Positions 25,691 to 39,268 of a stretch of DNA of 64,000 nucleotides are shown one piece after another. The stretch covers positions 111,579,554 to 111,643,553 of the forward strand of contig CM041083.1 in NCBI GenBank assembly GCA_023079485.1. Direction: 5' to 3'. This DNA comes from Archilochus colubris. Taxonomy: Eukaryota; Chordata; Aves; Apodiformes; Trochilidae. The translations under genes were made by a program, and so were the position numbers. The notes beneath the pieces were generated by a model that was not told where the DNA came from, searched no databases, and worked only from the letters and a program-made list of their open reading frames with translations. The number at the start of each line of letters is the position of its first letter. Within the stretch, counting starts at the first letter, position 1.

Positions 25691-26121
25691 TGTCATCGTT
25701 TGAACAGTGACTGGGCATTGATAGATGCTGGTATTCCCACTTCTCTCACAGAGGGAAGAAGGGAGAGAGACTTTAAAGATGAAAAACCTTGAATAGGTAG
25801 AAGGTGACTTGTCTTAGTAGATGCTGTCCTTCAGCAAGGAAATGAGGATGAACAGTAGTGGCAGGAACCAGGTAGCAGCAGGAAGGCACTAACCCAGCTA
25901 TCACAGCAGCCAAAATCCTCCCCAGGGTACTCTCTTGGGAGCCATTTTAGACTTAGGATCGTGGGAAAGAATACTGTGATTGATTCATTTAGGTCACATG
26001 ACCCATCCTCTCGTCCAATGGCTCAGCTGCTCCTCATTAGAGCTGCAACATCAAGAGACATGAAGTTGCTGGTGATGTCCCAGGCAAGGTCTTTCTATCC
26101 TGGTCCTCTCAAACCAGGACA
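25691..26121 (-). repeat. 5' LTR of the ERV fragment
   Basis: On the minus strand it starts TGTCCTGGTTTGAGAGGACC, of the tgtcctggttt class seen at the start of avian ERV LTRs, and ends cgatgaca about 7 nt before the primer-binding-site-like sequence; length 431 bp. The TG...CA ends fit LTR structure. No partner LTR was found to fix the boundaries. Confidence 0.7.
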
Positions 26122-26727
26122 ATAGGGAAGGATCAAACATGAGGTCCCAGCAACAGTAGCCCTAGGCAATCGCCAACCCTGTTCTAATTATCTGCTCACA
26201 GAAGACATTTGATTGAGTAGTTCTTTTCTCACTCTTCTGGTTTCATTTTGTCACCAAACACAAAAGGATTCCCAAGTACTTATTTTCCAAAGCAGGTGAA
26301 AAGAACAATTAGTTGCACAAATAGGTTTGATTTTATACAGCTCAGCATGGTGGCATCAGCTTGTTTCACCTTTGTAACTCTAAATAAATTTGTATTCAGA
26401 ATTCCTGAAAAATCGATTGCAAGCTGCTTATCCATGAAGAGGGTAAACAAAAAAGCCCCAAACAACCCAAAACGTAAAACCACCTCAGTTGTATTAGTCT
26501 CACAGGTGAATGGTTACAAATGATGCCTCCTATAACACAGAAAAGTGTGAAGAGTGTAGTGTCTTTTAAAATCTCACAAGACACATTTTTAGTAATTTCT
26601 TTGTTTTATTTCCCTTCTTTTTGGGAAAAAAATAAATTATACATTCTTCGTTTGCTACAGATGACAAAGGCGTTCAAGAAATTATTCTATTAAATGGGTG
26701 CAGAAATTTCTGGAAAAGTTAAGCAAT

Positions 26728-26963
26728 ACTATGGAACCTCAACATGAGGAGAAACTTGTTTTCTGTGAGGATGATGGAGCACTGGAACAGGCTGCCCAGA
26801 GAGTTTGTGGAGTTGCTTTCTCTGGAGACTTTCAAAACCTTCCTGGATGTGTTCTTGTGTGGCCTGCCTTGGGTGATCCTGCTTTGGCAGGGAGGGTTGG
26901 ACTAGATGATCTCTAGAGGTCCCTTCCAAACCCTAACATTCTATGATTCTATGACTCTATGAT
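26728..26963 (+). mobile_element. CR1 LINE 3' end
   Basis: The sequence contains the CR1 hallmarks gagcactggaacaggctgcc, gttggactagatgatctcta and an attctatgattctatgactc tail. It belongs to a different CR1 subfamily from the 50171 and 56178 copies, since the text before the tail differs. The 5' limit is approximate. It is followed by a 26-A run. Confidence 0.92.
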
Positions 26964-27008
26964 AAAGGCAACCAGCCTTTAAAATACTGTTCACATCAGT
27001 TACGTGTT

Positions 27009-27034
27009 AAAAAAAAAAAAAAAAAAAAAAAAAA
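27009..27034. repeat. Poly-A run, 26 bases
   Basis: An uninterrupted A run just after the CR1 tail ending near 26963; poly-U on the DSCAML1 transcript. Confidence 0.97.
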
Positions 27035-27821
27035 GACAAATAGTCTAATCCCTTTCAGCATACACAAAGAAAAATGGATGGATGTCAACTGTAAATGTTC
27101 TTTGAGCATTTCTAGGGAAATGCATCCTTCCTCATCTTTAATGAACTACCATAGATATTCTCAGTGTGTTTTGCCTTTGATGCTGACAAACTCTGAACAG
27201 GGCTTTTCATCATATCGATTTCACTGTGTTTTTGATGTATATATATAAAATATATTTTTTTCCTCATATATTCATGTAATTCTCATTTTTAATCATTACT
27301 TTTAATACAGAATGATACCAAAACATTAACTATGGAAATTAAATTTTACTGAATAAGCTCCAGAACCAGGTGTATGAATCACTTTTTCCTTTTTCTCCTT
27401 CATAAACAAAGCATGTTTCAAAATTACTTGTCAAAAACTCTTCACACACCCATTAACAGAAACAATTTCTATATTCAGTAAAACTTCAACCTTCCTTTTG
27501 GATAAGTTATTAAAATTGCAACTGATGCTCTGATTTAGAAGTCATGAGCCCTTGACACTTAAGATCACCAACAGAAATCCGGAAAGATCCTATGGCAAAA
27601 CAAAATTACTCATTCAATGACCTTGCAATTGTTTCTGTAGAAACTTTGTGTAATTTTCTGATAGAAGTGATTAAAAAATAAACAGAGGAAACCTTTACAT
27701 TTTTCCTCCTTATTGGTAGTTTACATCCCTATTTTATTTCACATGAATATTTTTTCAGAGCTATGTGCTATCATATTTTTGAAGACAATGTAGTTAACTA
27801 CCTGATCTAGATTTTCATACT

Positions 27822-27859
27822 TCCCTTTATAGCTTTAGATTCCCTTTTTAGCTTTAGAT
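27822..27859. repeat. 19-bp tandem duplication with one mismatch
   Basis: tccctttatagctttagat is followed directly by tccctttttagctttagat. Confidence 0.95.
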
Positions 27860-30800
27860 TATAAAGCTACATTCACTTTTTCATTATCTTTAAGGAATTT
27901 GTTAGCCCTTAAAGAAAATTTGCTTAATAAGGGTTTAACCATGTTAGTCTGCTATGCTTGAGTAAGGTTACTGGAGAAAAGACAGCATTTAGTGCTCCTC
28001 TCTAGTCATACAGGTGTGAAACAGTCTGAAATATCTCACTAATACAACTGAGCAGCTCTATTTTTATTCTCATCCTTGATTCAGCAGCAATGCCTCTTGA
28101 GCCCAGAAGGGAGGGCATTTAAAATTGCTTCAACAGTGAGTTTCTGTTATTCTCTCTCATTTAATGCAGCCCACAGATCTGTGACGAGAGATGAGGTGTT
28201 GAATTGTTTAGTGTAAGAGCAGTAAGTTGACAGATGCAAACAATTTCATCACTGAACTCAAAGTACCTATAAAAGGTGTTTTCAGCCAATACTATGACTA
28301 GCAGTCTCAGGCTCTCACAAAGGGTAAATAAGGGATGAGAGAAATCAGAATAGGATGTCAAAGATAACATGAATTCATAGGGCCATTTTAAGGAAAGAGA
28401 AATGGTTTTATTGTCTCCTTGTGTGAAACAATCCTGATAAGATGATAAAATACGAGTTATACCCTAAGAAGATACTGCTTACCCATGTCACTGCTTGCAG
28501 TGAAGAACTTTACCATCCACTAACTAAAATGCAAGAGCTACAAACTCGATTTGAGTGCACACTAATATTCCCTGATTAAATTTTGCTTTATGTAAATTCA
28601 AGAACCCTTTCTGACTGTGCTTCATGCCAGTGACCAGTGGCAAACTCACACACTCCTGCCTGGACTTCAAATCTATGCAAGTGCTTCCAGCTCCCAAGTA
28701 CAGCACTGAGTACATCACACCAGAGATCAATTGTAAAGGCTCTCAACATGATCTTCCCTGATGGGCTACTGGAGTGAGTTAAGAAATAATCTATGACATT
28801 GGCCCTGTATGCAATATTTCATTTTTACATGGAATATTTGTACTTCACACATTTAGATCATACTGTCAAAATGATGGAAATAATTTAATCAGCCAAAGCA
28901 AGCAGTGATGTATTAATGAATGAGATCATCAAACACTGTACGTTAGCAAAGATGAAGAGTTATTAAATTTGGTCATTGGACCTAAGGGGTCGATTTAGCT
29001 GGTTTAGTGAAACCATTTGCTATGCAGCTCAAGGAAAAAAAAATGTACTTGTGCAAAATGAGAGAGTGCAGAGCAGTTCGTGTTGATCAGTTTTGTCTAA
29101 AGAGAATCTTAAATAGCAAGTGAAACATTCAAGAGTAATCTTCAAAGCTGCAATATAAACAGGAGCAAAGAAAGTAAATGAATTTTGATACCACCTGCGA
29201 CCATAAAACTTCTCCCACTTCTTTTCTATCACAAGCTGCATTTCCTGCAAGACACCAGCATCAGTACCAAACATCAGAAAGCAGACATTCTATTCCTGTA
29301 TGGAAGATTCAAGGCTCAGGGCCTTCTCATTGGCTTCCTACCTAATGATATTTGCAATGATAAGTGAAAAATGAAAACACATTTACACTTGCTGTATTAC
29401 GTTAATTCCAAGTGGCTTATTTCAACTTCAACTTATATGTTCTCTAACAGGAATTTTTAAATCATAATTTATGCACCCATTAGTATATTTGAATTCTCTT
29501 TTCTGTTAGTACCTGAGAAAAAAACGGAACTTTTAATACATTTATGAGCTTTTACTTTTTGTTTACCAATTAAAATAGTTTTCACTGCTTTCTATTTAAT
29601 AATTACTTCCCATTTTAGGAAACCCTACAGAAATGAATAACACATGACAAAGTATATGTAGATTTTTAATCACTCTTTAGAAGACAGCCCTAACAAGCAG
29701 AGCTTTTAATTAATTCCACCTGATTTTATCAGTGGTTCATGGAAAAGATATTTTCCTAATTTCTATTGATGGCTTTCATGACAGGGTCCTATATTTTCCT
29801 TTTTCTTAATAGCATGGCTAACAAACCAAGAGTGAGACAAAGAAATAAATATTCAAAATAATAATGCTTTCTGAGATTTTTTTAGAAACCCTTTTAGACT
29901 GCAAATTTTTGATGAAAAAAATCTAAGGATATAAACCCTAAAATTTTTGTATGGATTCTGCAGAAGTTTGTATGCACCCTAGTATTTCTAATGTAGCACC
30001 AAGCAGTTTGCCTCTGTTTTGGCAGTCATTCTAGGAATGGAATAAATTCAGATTCTACTTCTAAGTCTACATATGTACTATAAAAGGATATAGAAGCCCA
30101 CTTACTTTGAAATCATGATAGTCTTCATCATTTTTAAGTCTATTTAAAAACAATTGTAATGACAGCATAGACAATTAATAAGAAAATTTGTGGGAACAGT
30201 CATATTTCCATTTACTTTCCTCTCCCATTCATTGTCCACTCTCATATTGAAATGCATATATGTTACATAAGGCAGATATTCCAAGAACACATCCCATGAC
30301 ATTTAGGAAAGCTAACATTTAAGTTTAAAGCATACTGCTGAGAAACTATCACTCAATGGATTAAAACGATGAGGGATTTAAGCACCACTTCTTACTTTGT
30401 TTGGAGAAAAATTGCTTAGTTCATTTAGAAAAATACTATGTTTCAGTTATGTGGCATCTATGAACAACAAGATGAGGAAGGATCCGAAAGCTTGAAAAAA
30501 GAGACAGATGGAAAGCAAGTCTTTAATTAAATGTGTATAGGTCAGGTTGGATGCAGATGAGTAGTGACCAACAGTGACCCTCTGATGGCTGTCCGGCTCC
30601 TGACCCATATGGAATGAGACAGTTGAAGCAGTTCAATATGAGGGAAAGAGGTTAGTCCAGGGTTTTGGAAGAAAAATCAAGTCAATCTTCATATTATGTT
30701 TTCTCCTTCCCTCAGAGTGAAAATTATTATCCCAGATGCATATGGAACACTGATTAAGACATTACTATTTAAAGTGGCAGTGGGAGGAGAGGAGAGAGGT

Positions 30801-31342
30801 TTTAAAGAAGGAGATTGCAGAGCAGTAGCTGGGCAGAGAGATGAGCAAGAGGGCAAGAATGAAGTAGCTCTCATAGTGTCTTAAAAAGCTGCAGGACTAG
30901 AACTCCAGAGTCCAGAGAAAAAGAACACCAACAGGGTAACAGGAGAGAATTTTTTCCCCCATGAAGTCAGCATCTATGCTTGCTTACTGACATGCTGCTT
31001 GAGAGAATGATGCAAACAAAAAAATGGAGACAAAGAGAGAGGAATTTGGTACCATTTCAAAGGATTGATCATAATGAATGGGCTTGTGCCTCACAAACTT
31101 TTCCAAGTAGTCAATAGTGTGGCTCTCCCATCCACCCTGTGCACTCCAGTGCTGTTGGCTAGTATTGAGACTTTTAAATAGAAGTCATGTTGGTTTCTGT
31201 GCTTCACTGCTCTGGGTGCTCTCTGTTATGAAGAGAAGGATTACCATATTTTCCTCTTTTTCATATTACCCATCAAACAGATGTCATTACAAAATACTGA
31301 TGAATTCAGCTTAATTGGTGCCCTTCAAACTAATTACATCTA

Positions 31343-31741
<399 letters not shown>

Positions 31742-34700
31742 CTATAGAACATTGTTTAGCTAAAAAAATAGATATCACACCTTCTGCAAATGCTATTTTG
31801 ACTGCCCTGTGTATGAGCACAGATCCCAAGAGATGAAATCCCTGGCTTCTAGAGACATCAGGCACCACCGGCAGATTTCTGCAAGAGTACTGGGCTCTTT
31901 GTCAAGAAATAGCACTGCCACCTCATGCCTCACCAGGACTTTCAGCTGCAGATTTCCTGGACAGCCCAGGAACAGCTCAGCAGCTGTCAGGATCTGATGC
32001 AAAAGCCTTACTTAGGGTCACAGAATAAACCTAGAATAGGCTCACGCTCTGCCTGTGGGACATGATGGAAGTGAGACTAAGCCTCTCTTAACTGCTCTCT
32101 CTAACTTATTTCTTAGTGTATCAAGCCACAGTTCTCAGTAAGATTAGGCAGAGGTAGGATGTGAAAAGCATATAAGGTATTTGTAGGACAGCCACTTAAA
32201 TTAAAACTGATTTTTAAACAGAGGGCCTGTACAAGCTGGTGTTCAGTTCCTGCTAAGCATATTTTGCCTGGCAAATCTTTTTGTCTCTCTTTTCTTTTTA
32301 CTTATTGTTCTGTAGCTGAACCAAGAAAATATGACAGAAATGCTGTTATTTTCTATCACAGAGAAGAATCCCACTTCTTAAAAAACAAGTGGTTTTCAGG
32401 TATTTTTTAATAAAAAACATAGGAAACAGTGGGTTGAATTCGATTGACAAAGCAGCAATTAATGGGCATGTCTTCCATTTTCCAGTTGCAACTGAACATT
32501 AATTAACAATTTAGTAAATTGAGAATTAAATACCTACTCAGACAAAGGTACTGAAATCATCTCCTCTTCTCAGAGGAGAAGTCTAACAGCCAGGGATTGA
32601 TAGGTTCCTATCAGTCACTCCTGAAAAGACTATAAAACCAACTTTGCAAGCAGTACTCAAGCACTCATTTATCAAATGAGAAAGTTCCTAGAGATTCTGT
32701 ATCCTAGATATAAAAATTAATTTTCCTATTCTTGCCTGACAGATTGCTTGTATACCCTCTGTAGTACATCTGAGCATCTTTAACATGAAAGATTGAAGGA
32801 TACCCACAGCAGAACCTTTACACTACTGTACATTAACTACCTTCAAAAGAAAATGGAGTTGGTGGCTTTACCTAATTGTATTTCTTTTGTCCTTTCTCCC
32901 TTTAGTAAATCTAAGGCTGTGTTTTCTCCAGAACTGAAGCGGGAAAGAAGCAGAAAAATTCTTCAAAGTGTTTGCAATGTATACCAGCCCATTGACTTTG
33001 CCAGCAGCATTTCTGCCACTGTCCTATTACTGGGATGTAGGGGTAGCTATTTGTAACCATTACTATAGTAGTTTGATGCATTTCTTTTGATCATTGCATA
33101 CATTGGCTGCTCTTCCACCAAGACTAAGTTTATCATTAAGGAAGAGACACAAAAACCCCCATAGGGTGAAGGCATGTTCAAATTCTGATGTATATGCACA
33201 TCACAGTGCAAAAATCAGATATTGGGTCCACTGTTTCTGACATAACCTTGGAGCCATTTGAGGAGAAGCTAGGATGGTGCACAGATGCCATAAGGGGTAA
33301 CACCAAATGCAAGGCACCACAACTCATCTTAGCAGATTTTCCCTGAATTCATCCCAAAGTGCCTCACTGTCTGTGGCTGTGAGGACTGTCACTGAAACCA
33401 ATTTTTCCTGGCATATTGTAATTCCTTTTCCTGACAGCCATCTCTCAAACGCTGAAGCTTGTCCTGTTGTATTTTGAAAATTGGGTAGATCCTACACACT
33501 GAAAAAAAAGATATTCTGTATAAATGCCTGTGTTTATTGGAACTCTGAGGACTGGAAATTAACTGGTTTGTCACTTGGGGACCTAGTGCCACAAAGTGAG
33601 GCAAAATGTCTGCCTGTCTTTTCTAATTGCCTTAGCACAGCTAACGCATTCACATGAGATATTGCAGATTCTTTGTACATCAGCAGAAAAAGGCCAGATT
33701 TTTCTTATCATTTATTGACAAGCAGTTTATAAGTGGGAATGAGAAATTTTTAGCATAAGATTTTCAAAAGGTTTTGACATAACCTTTTCCCTTGATGAGT
33801 GCAAGTATCTGCTAAATGCCAAGTGCCCCCTTGCTATGTTGGCTAGCATATTTATATTCAAACATTTATCTCAGTCTCAGGCATCATGATTGAAAGATAT
33901 GCTAAAATTTAAAATGGGTAATAAATTGCTTCTGTTTTGTTGTTTTCTTTTTTTTTTTTGAGGGGGTGTGGTGAATGTGTAACAAAGTTAAAGCGATCGT
34001 TCACAGAAAAAAATTACATCAGAAGTCAGCCTCTTGCTTAAAAAATACTATGTGGGTTTTCACTCTCCATCTCTCTGATGAAGAATGATGCAGAGAGCAA
34101 GATCATTAGGTCACACTGAAGTATTTTTCAGAAAATATTGAGTTGCAAATCTTCATTTACCAACTGTAAAATTTAAGTAGCAGCCTGCAGAGCATCCCAG
34201 AAATTGGCTAAAATATTTATAACCAGCACATTTTCCCTCTATCCAGGTTTTTAAGATACAGAGGAAACCAATATTTCTGCTTCATAAAATATAATGTATA
34301 TTCAACCTGCAGCAGCTTGCTGTCCTGACAAGGAACTCATTTTAAAAACCACTGTGTAATTTAAAATCAGTACTTAAAAAACTTAAATAGTCTAGCAATA
34401 ACTTACAATAAAGTACTGCAGAAGGTTTTTCAGCTGCAGTATTTACCAGCTTGGGCTGAAAAAGGAAGTTTCTTGTGACCTAACATAGCAGATAGATTTT
34501 ATTTCTGCTAGTTTAAAGATGGAAACAATTACAAAAAGTCACTTATTAAAAAAATAATAATTCAAATATGCAGTCAGGAAAATAATTTCTGAAATACAAA
34601 AGTTGCCAAATATATATATTCATATCTATCTCTGTTGATCTATGACTTAAAAAGTTGACCTATATCCCTGACAGAAAAAAAATAACAAGCTTGAATAATG

Positions 34701-37700
34701 GCATCCGAGTTACTTTTTTTGTAAACTAAAGCTATACCATTACCAAATAGCACTTAGAAACTGAGAGAGATTTACACTTGTTTAACTCCAAGAGAAGTTA
34801 TAGTAGGACTGGTGTATTCACAATGTGTTTAAAATATTTCAAGATATATTGGAGTATTCTCCTTCCCTGTATGTAGCTTTGGTTTGACCACACTTCAGAG
34901 GTTGATTTTTTTCTTAAATTATGCTATTTTATATATAAGATATAGAGAGAGGGCTGCATGTGTATGTGTGCTTGTGTGCAAGGAAGAGATGTTTCTTCCT
35001 CTACCCACAATAAGCAAAAGAGTGAAAATCTCTGCTTCATGAAATGAAGCTCAGTGTCTTGGGAATCCTTTATTGATGAGTGCTTGAATTAAGTATCTAT
35101 TTAACAAGAGGAGCATGGGCCAGCCTCATTAGTGCTAATGCAAGAAGATTTAAATTATGTTTTTGTACCCCAGCAAGGTCTTCTGTACCTCTGGGAGATT
35201 GTTGTAAAGGAGGGCAAGGAGGGCTTCCATACTGCTCTCCATTAGCAGAGGAACATCCTTTAATTTCTTGCCCTGCTCCTTCCATGGGAGTTGTGTTGCA
35301 AAAAAACTGCTGAGATGATTCAATAAAACAGAGGTTGCTGCAGATAGCCTGTCTCTTGAAGAAGTGTTGTGAACCTGGTGTTTGTCTCCTGTGGCTCTGC
35401 ATAGTAAAATGAATGTCAGCCTCTGCTTATCATTAGAAAGAGTTCTCTAATGGATTTTGTCCCAACAACCCAGTTGCAGGAGCTGTGCGCACAACATAAA
35501 ATGTCTTTGAAACTGAATACTCTCAAAACATGTTCATCAGCTGATTAGAAAATTACATTACCTCCTAAGGCAGTTGTGTGACCCTTGATTTCATGCACTG
35601 GAAGAGCAAAAGCCCAAACTCTCTAGTCTGTGCTGAAGGCCTAGCCACAGTCTAGTAGTTTGTAAGTTTTCTCAGTCATTGATTGTTTCTCCTAAACTGC
35701 TGCATCCCTGGTAGGTGATAGTCTGAGCAACTGCACATGAAGCACAATTTTTCTCTGCTTCTTTGTTGTATGTATTGAGCCTTATCATCAGGACATGTTC
35801 TTCATCCAACTATGTGTTCATAATATGTACTGAGATGAGCCTCATACCCTGCTCCCTCATTGTGTGCTAATGTACCCTGTCTTGAAAGAGGAAATATTGT
35901 ATGCAAAAAAAAAAATTTAAAAAATCCCCATAAAGGTCTCTGCTGTTGCACATTTCCCTCTATTAGTAGCTCAATTAACCAAAATAAACCAGTATTCAAA
36001 TCTATTCAAAATCTTACCACAACAACCTGTGGTATTTTATCAGAAGTGTCACTGAGTGTAGCAGAACAAATGCATATTTCCCAGGAGAGCTTAAGAGAGA
36101 CTTTACCCCTCACCTTAGTCCCCACTCCCCTTTCCTGTAATGCAACACTGGTAGCTCAGTTTCCCTGATACTATTCTGAGAGCTCCTCCAAAATAGGAGA
36201 AGATGGAAAATAATGTGTAGAAATGAAGAGTGCTTTTATGTCACGTCTCATCCATCTCCCAAATCACTTCCTTTCGGCCTTCTTTGTGAGGGGAAAAGTA
36301 CATGCCCTTATCATATGAAGCACCCTGCAAACCCAGGATGGTGGGAAGCCCAGTACTCTGCCCAAGGGGATGTAATTTTTATTTATTTTTTCAAAGAGAA
36401 AGCCTCTTTGATTTGAAGATAAGATAGCAGCTGCAAGATAACATTAACACAACAAGTAGTTACCTTTATTGTTAAAATGCTGCCTGATAAAACTCCCTCA
36501 CTTTTAGGCTAGGTGTTAAAAAGCACATAGTTATTTTTAATATACTTTTGTAACACTGTCCAGAACTTTTATTGACTTTGTTTAGCCCCTCCAAGATTTA
36601 AACAGATCTTTTTCCTAAGGTAACATGGTGAAATGTTGAAACCAACTAAATCACTAGACACAAAAGTTTCAGATTTAAATGAGAGAGAGAACTTCAGCAG
36701 ATCTCTGGCTCTGAAAATCATTCCCCTGACTAATGTGACTGATTTCAAACTAGCTTCTATTTCACTTTTATCTCAGGACTGTGTATAAACATTCATTTTT
36801 ATACTACCATTTTGTTTCCACAGGCTTGATGCTGTCTTTTTTTGCAGGCTATTATACACATTGACTCGAAATTAGGCCAGCATGCTCACTTTCCTTAAGC
36901 ACTTACCATATGTAATTAAGTACCACTAGTAGCTGAAACTAACTTGATGCTGTAAGTACTTAAAACTTTAAGAGCAATTTTAAAAAAGAAAAATAGTATT
37001 TCAAATAAAATTGACAACATACATACAAAAGAGAGCAAGAACATGCCTTCTTACAAAACCAAATTAAATAAAGCTTCGTTGTAAGAGTGAGAAGGCAGGT
37101 AGCTTTTGATAAACCCAAGCATAACATACAGATAAACCTTAACTCCTCAGGTGAGGCTTTTTGTCTTATTTCATAAATTTGACACCATTCATAAACACAT
37201 CTGTATGCCAACTTGAATTGTATTTGAAAGATAAAAGAGTGTGCACAAAAACAGTGTGTTTTATTTTAGACTTAAGTGAAAACTTGTATATTTGTATATA
37301 GGTACTTGGACGCTGGGGTTCTCACATGGGAAATAATCACTATCAAAATGTTCCCTTAAATCAGACTGCTGCCACTGCTTGCTCCCCTTAAAAAGTCCCC
37401 ATGCCCATTACGTGACCTAAGAATGACTGGTAAGTGGATTATTTCAGGATCTTTTGCATGACTGGACATTCACATCCATTTTTACTACATGGCTCTTGCA
37501 CCATTTCTGCATATGACAACTCCAGTCACTTTGAGAAATCTGAATACTTCTCTCTGAAGAAGTTCCAAAAAGCTTGGAGAGATCAAAATAGATACAGAAG
37601 AGTGAAAGAAAGACAGAAAGTCATATAATGAAAGATGTATCTAAAGGACATCAGGGCCAGTATTTTTTTCTGACTCAAAATAATAGGTAAGGTTCAGACA

Positions 37701-39174
37701 ACAGTACAGGGAAGTAGCTACACCTTAGGCAAGAGCATGAAGCTGAATTCACACTTGCCATAATTCATGCCACAGACTGAAGCACAAAGGAATTAGCAAA
37801 TTGCTTGATGATGGAATGCCCCATCATCCCAAGAACCCTTCAAAGATTTCCTCTGATGGTTTTCCCCTTTTTTTTACCTGCATATTTTTCACTATCTAAA
37901 CCAGTCCTCCCTGAACTGAGCTGCAATGCCAATCCACCAATAACATTTTCTATACTAGAAAAAGCTAGATACTTCCCAGGAAAGATGAGGAGAATCTATC
38001 AAATAGTTGCAAAATGAAGCTATGTATTTAGAAATAGCCCCTCTAATGTTTGTTTGCTTTCTAAAAAAAACCAAACCAAAACAAAACCAATAAACAAGTG
38101 AACAAGAGGCTGGTACAATTCTTCTACGTGGTGCACAACATGTGAAGTGCTATCATTTTGACATAAGGCAATGAGAAGGCTTCTAACTCAACGAGCTATA
38201 GAAGCTCTACAAGACAAGAAACACTCTTTTTGGACACTGCACTTTTTATCTAAATGGTGCTGCACCCTTCCCTCTTAGGGGCTTCTTTTTCAATTAATTT
38301 CTGTTGGAGAAGTGTGAATAGCAGCAGGCTGTTTACATGAGAAGTGTGTCCCATGAGACTGATGAAAAGAAAATCATCACTTGCTACTGATGGCTTTTAC
38401 TGTAGCTGAGAAAACTATAAATTCCATAATAATGAAAAAAATGGCAATAATGACCCAATCCTGTTTCTAAAATGCTTTGAGATCTACTAAAATGCTGTAG
38501 AAGAGTTGCTGCTATTATTATTTTACCATATTGCCATTTGGCAGTTTGTATTTCAATAGAAATATGAAATTTACAGATGGGGTTGATAATATAACCTCTT
38601 TTGTTGTTTGCCAACACTTTTCTTCATAGGACTATTTTTCATTTGCTTGCAGTTTGACTTGTATTTGGATATAATTTTTTCAGGCCAGGTGTCTGCCTCA
38701 AGCTGAGTCATTGCAGCTGGAAAGTTTCAGCTGCAACTGTGTGGCTGTTTCCAAGAATAAGGCAGGAGGGAGAAAAATAGGGATAGAGTATATATTGATG
38801 CTACCATAAAAGCAACACAAAAAGGCATTTTCAGAATCTGAGAAGTACCCCATCTGCCCCATGGTTAGCAGTTTTGGATTTCAAGTTCAGAAGATGATGG
38901 CACTAGCACCAGACATTCTTGTAGTCCCTATTTAAAAGTCATCACAAGGATGTCCAAATTTTGCAGTCTGAGCAAAAGCAAGTATCTAAATAGACAAAAC
39001 CCCCATAACTAACACAAACTCAGAAGACATTTTCTAGTGACTAACAGTGAGAGCTCTAAGGGTTTGAGCAGCACTGAGCACATCTTAGCACTACCTTTGG
39101 TGGCTGAGTCACTTTCAGCCACATGGGGCAAGTTAAATCTCATGAGATGTCAGAAATAAAAGGCATAAAGATTT

Positions 39175-39268
39175 AGAATCATAGAATTGTTTTAGCTGGA
39201 AAAGACCTTTAAGATCATCAAGTCCAACCATTAAAGTAGAATACTTCCTAGTCCACCACTGACCAATT
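39175..39268 (-). mobile_element. CR1 LINE extreme 3' end, minus orientation
   Basis: agaatcatagaattgttt, then ctggaaaagacctttaagat and catcaagtccaaccatt are the reverse complement of the CR1 3' end including the tail. Similarity fades after about 39232, with a weaker match to 39268 (tagtccaccactgacc). Confidence 0.85.

Larger units (their letters stand above)
23640..26121 (-). mobile_element. Decayed endogenous retrovirus: 5' LTR, leader and partial pol (sense orientation)
   Basis: On the minus strand the order is LTR (26121 to 25691), a primer-binding-site-like sequence (about 25683 to 25661), about 750 bp of unassigned leader or gag-like remnant, and a pol remnant (about 24890 to 23640) with reverse transcriptase and the following connection/RNase H-like part. 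Integrase, env and a 3' LTR were not found. The pol frame is broken by stops and shifts. It lies in the same direction as DSCAML1, the less common orientation for intronic retroviral sequence. Confidence 0.82.

Noticed and set aside
36145..36170. tRNA-like word ggtagctcagtttccc, considered as a tRNA gene or tRNA-derived SINE
   Set aside because: No B box, acceptor stem or cloverleaf follows at the right distance.
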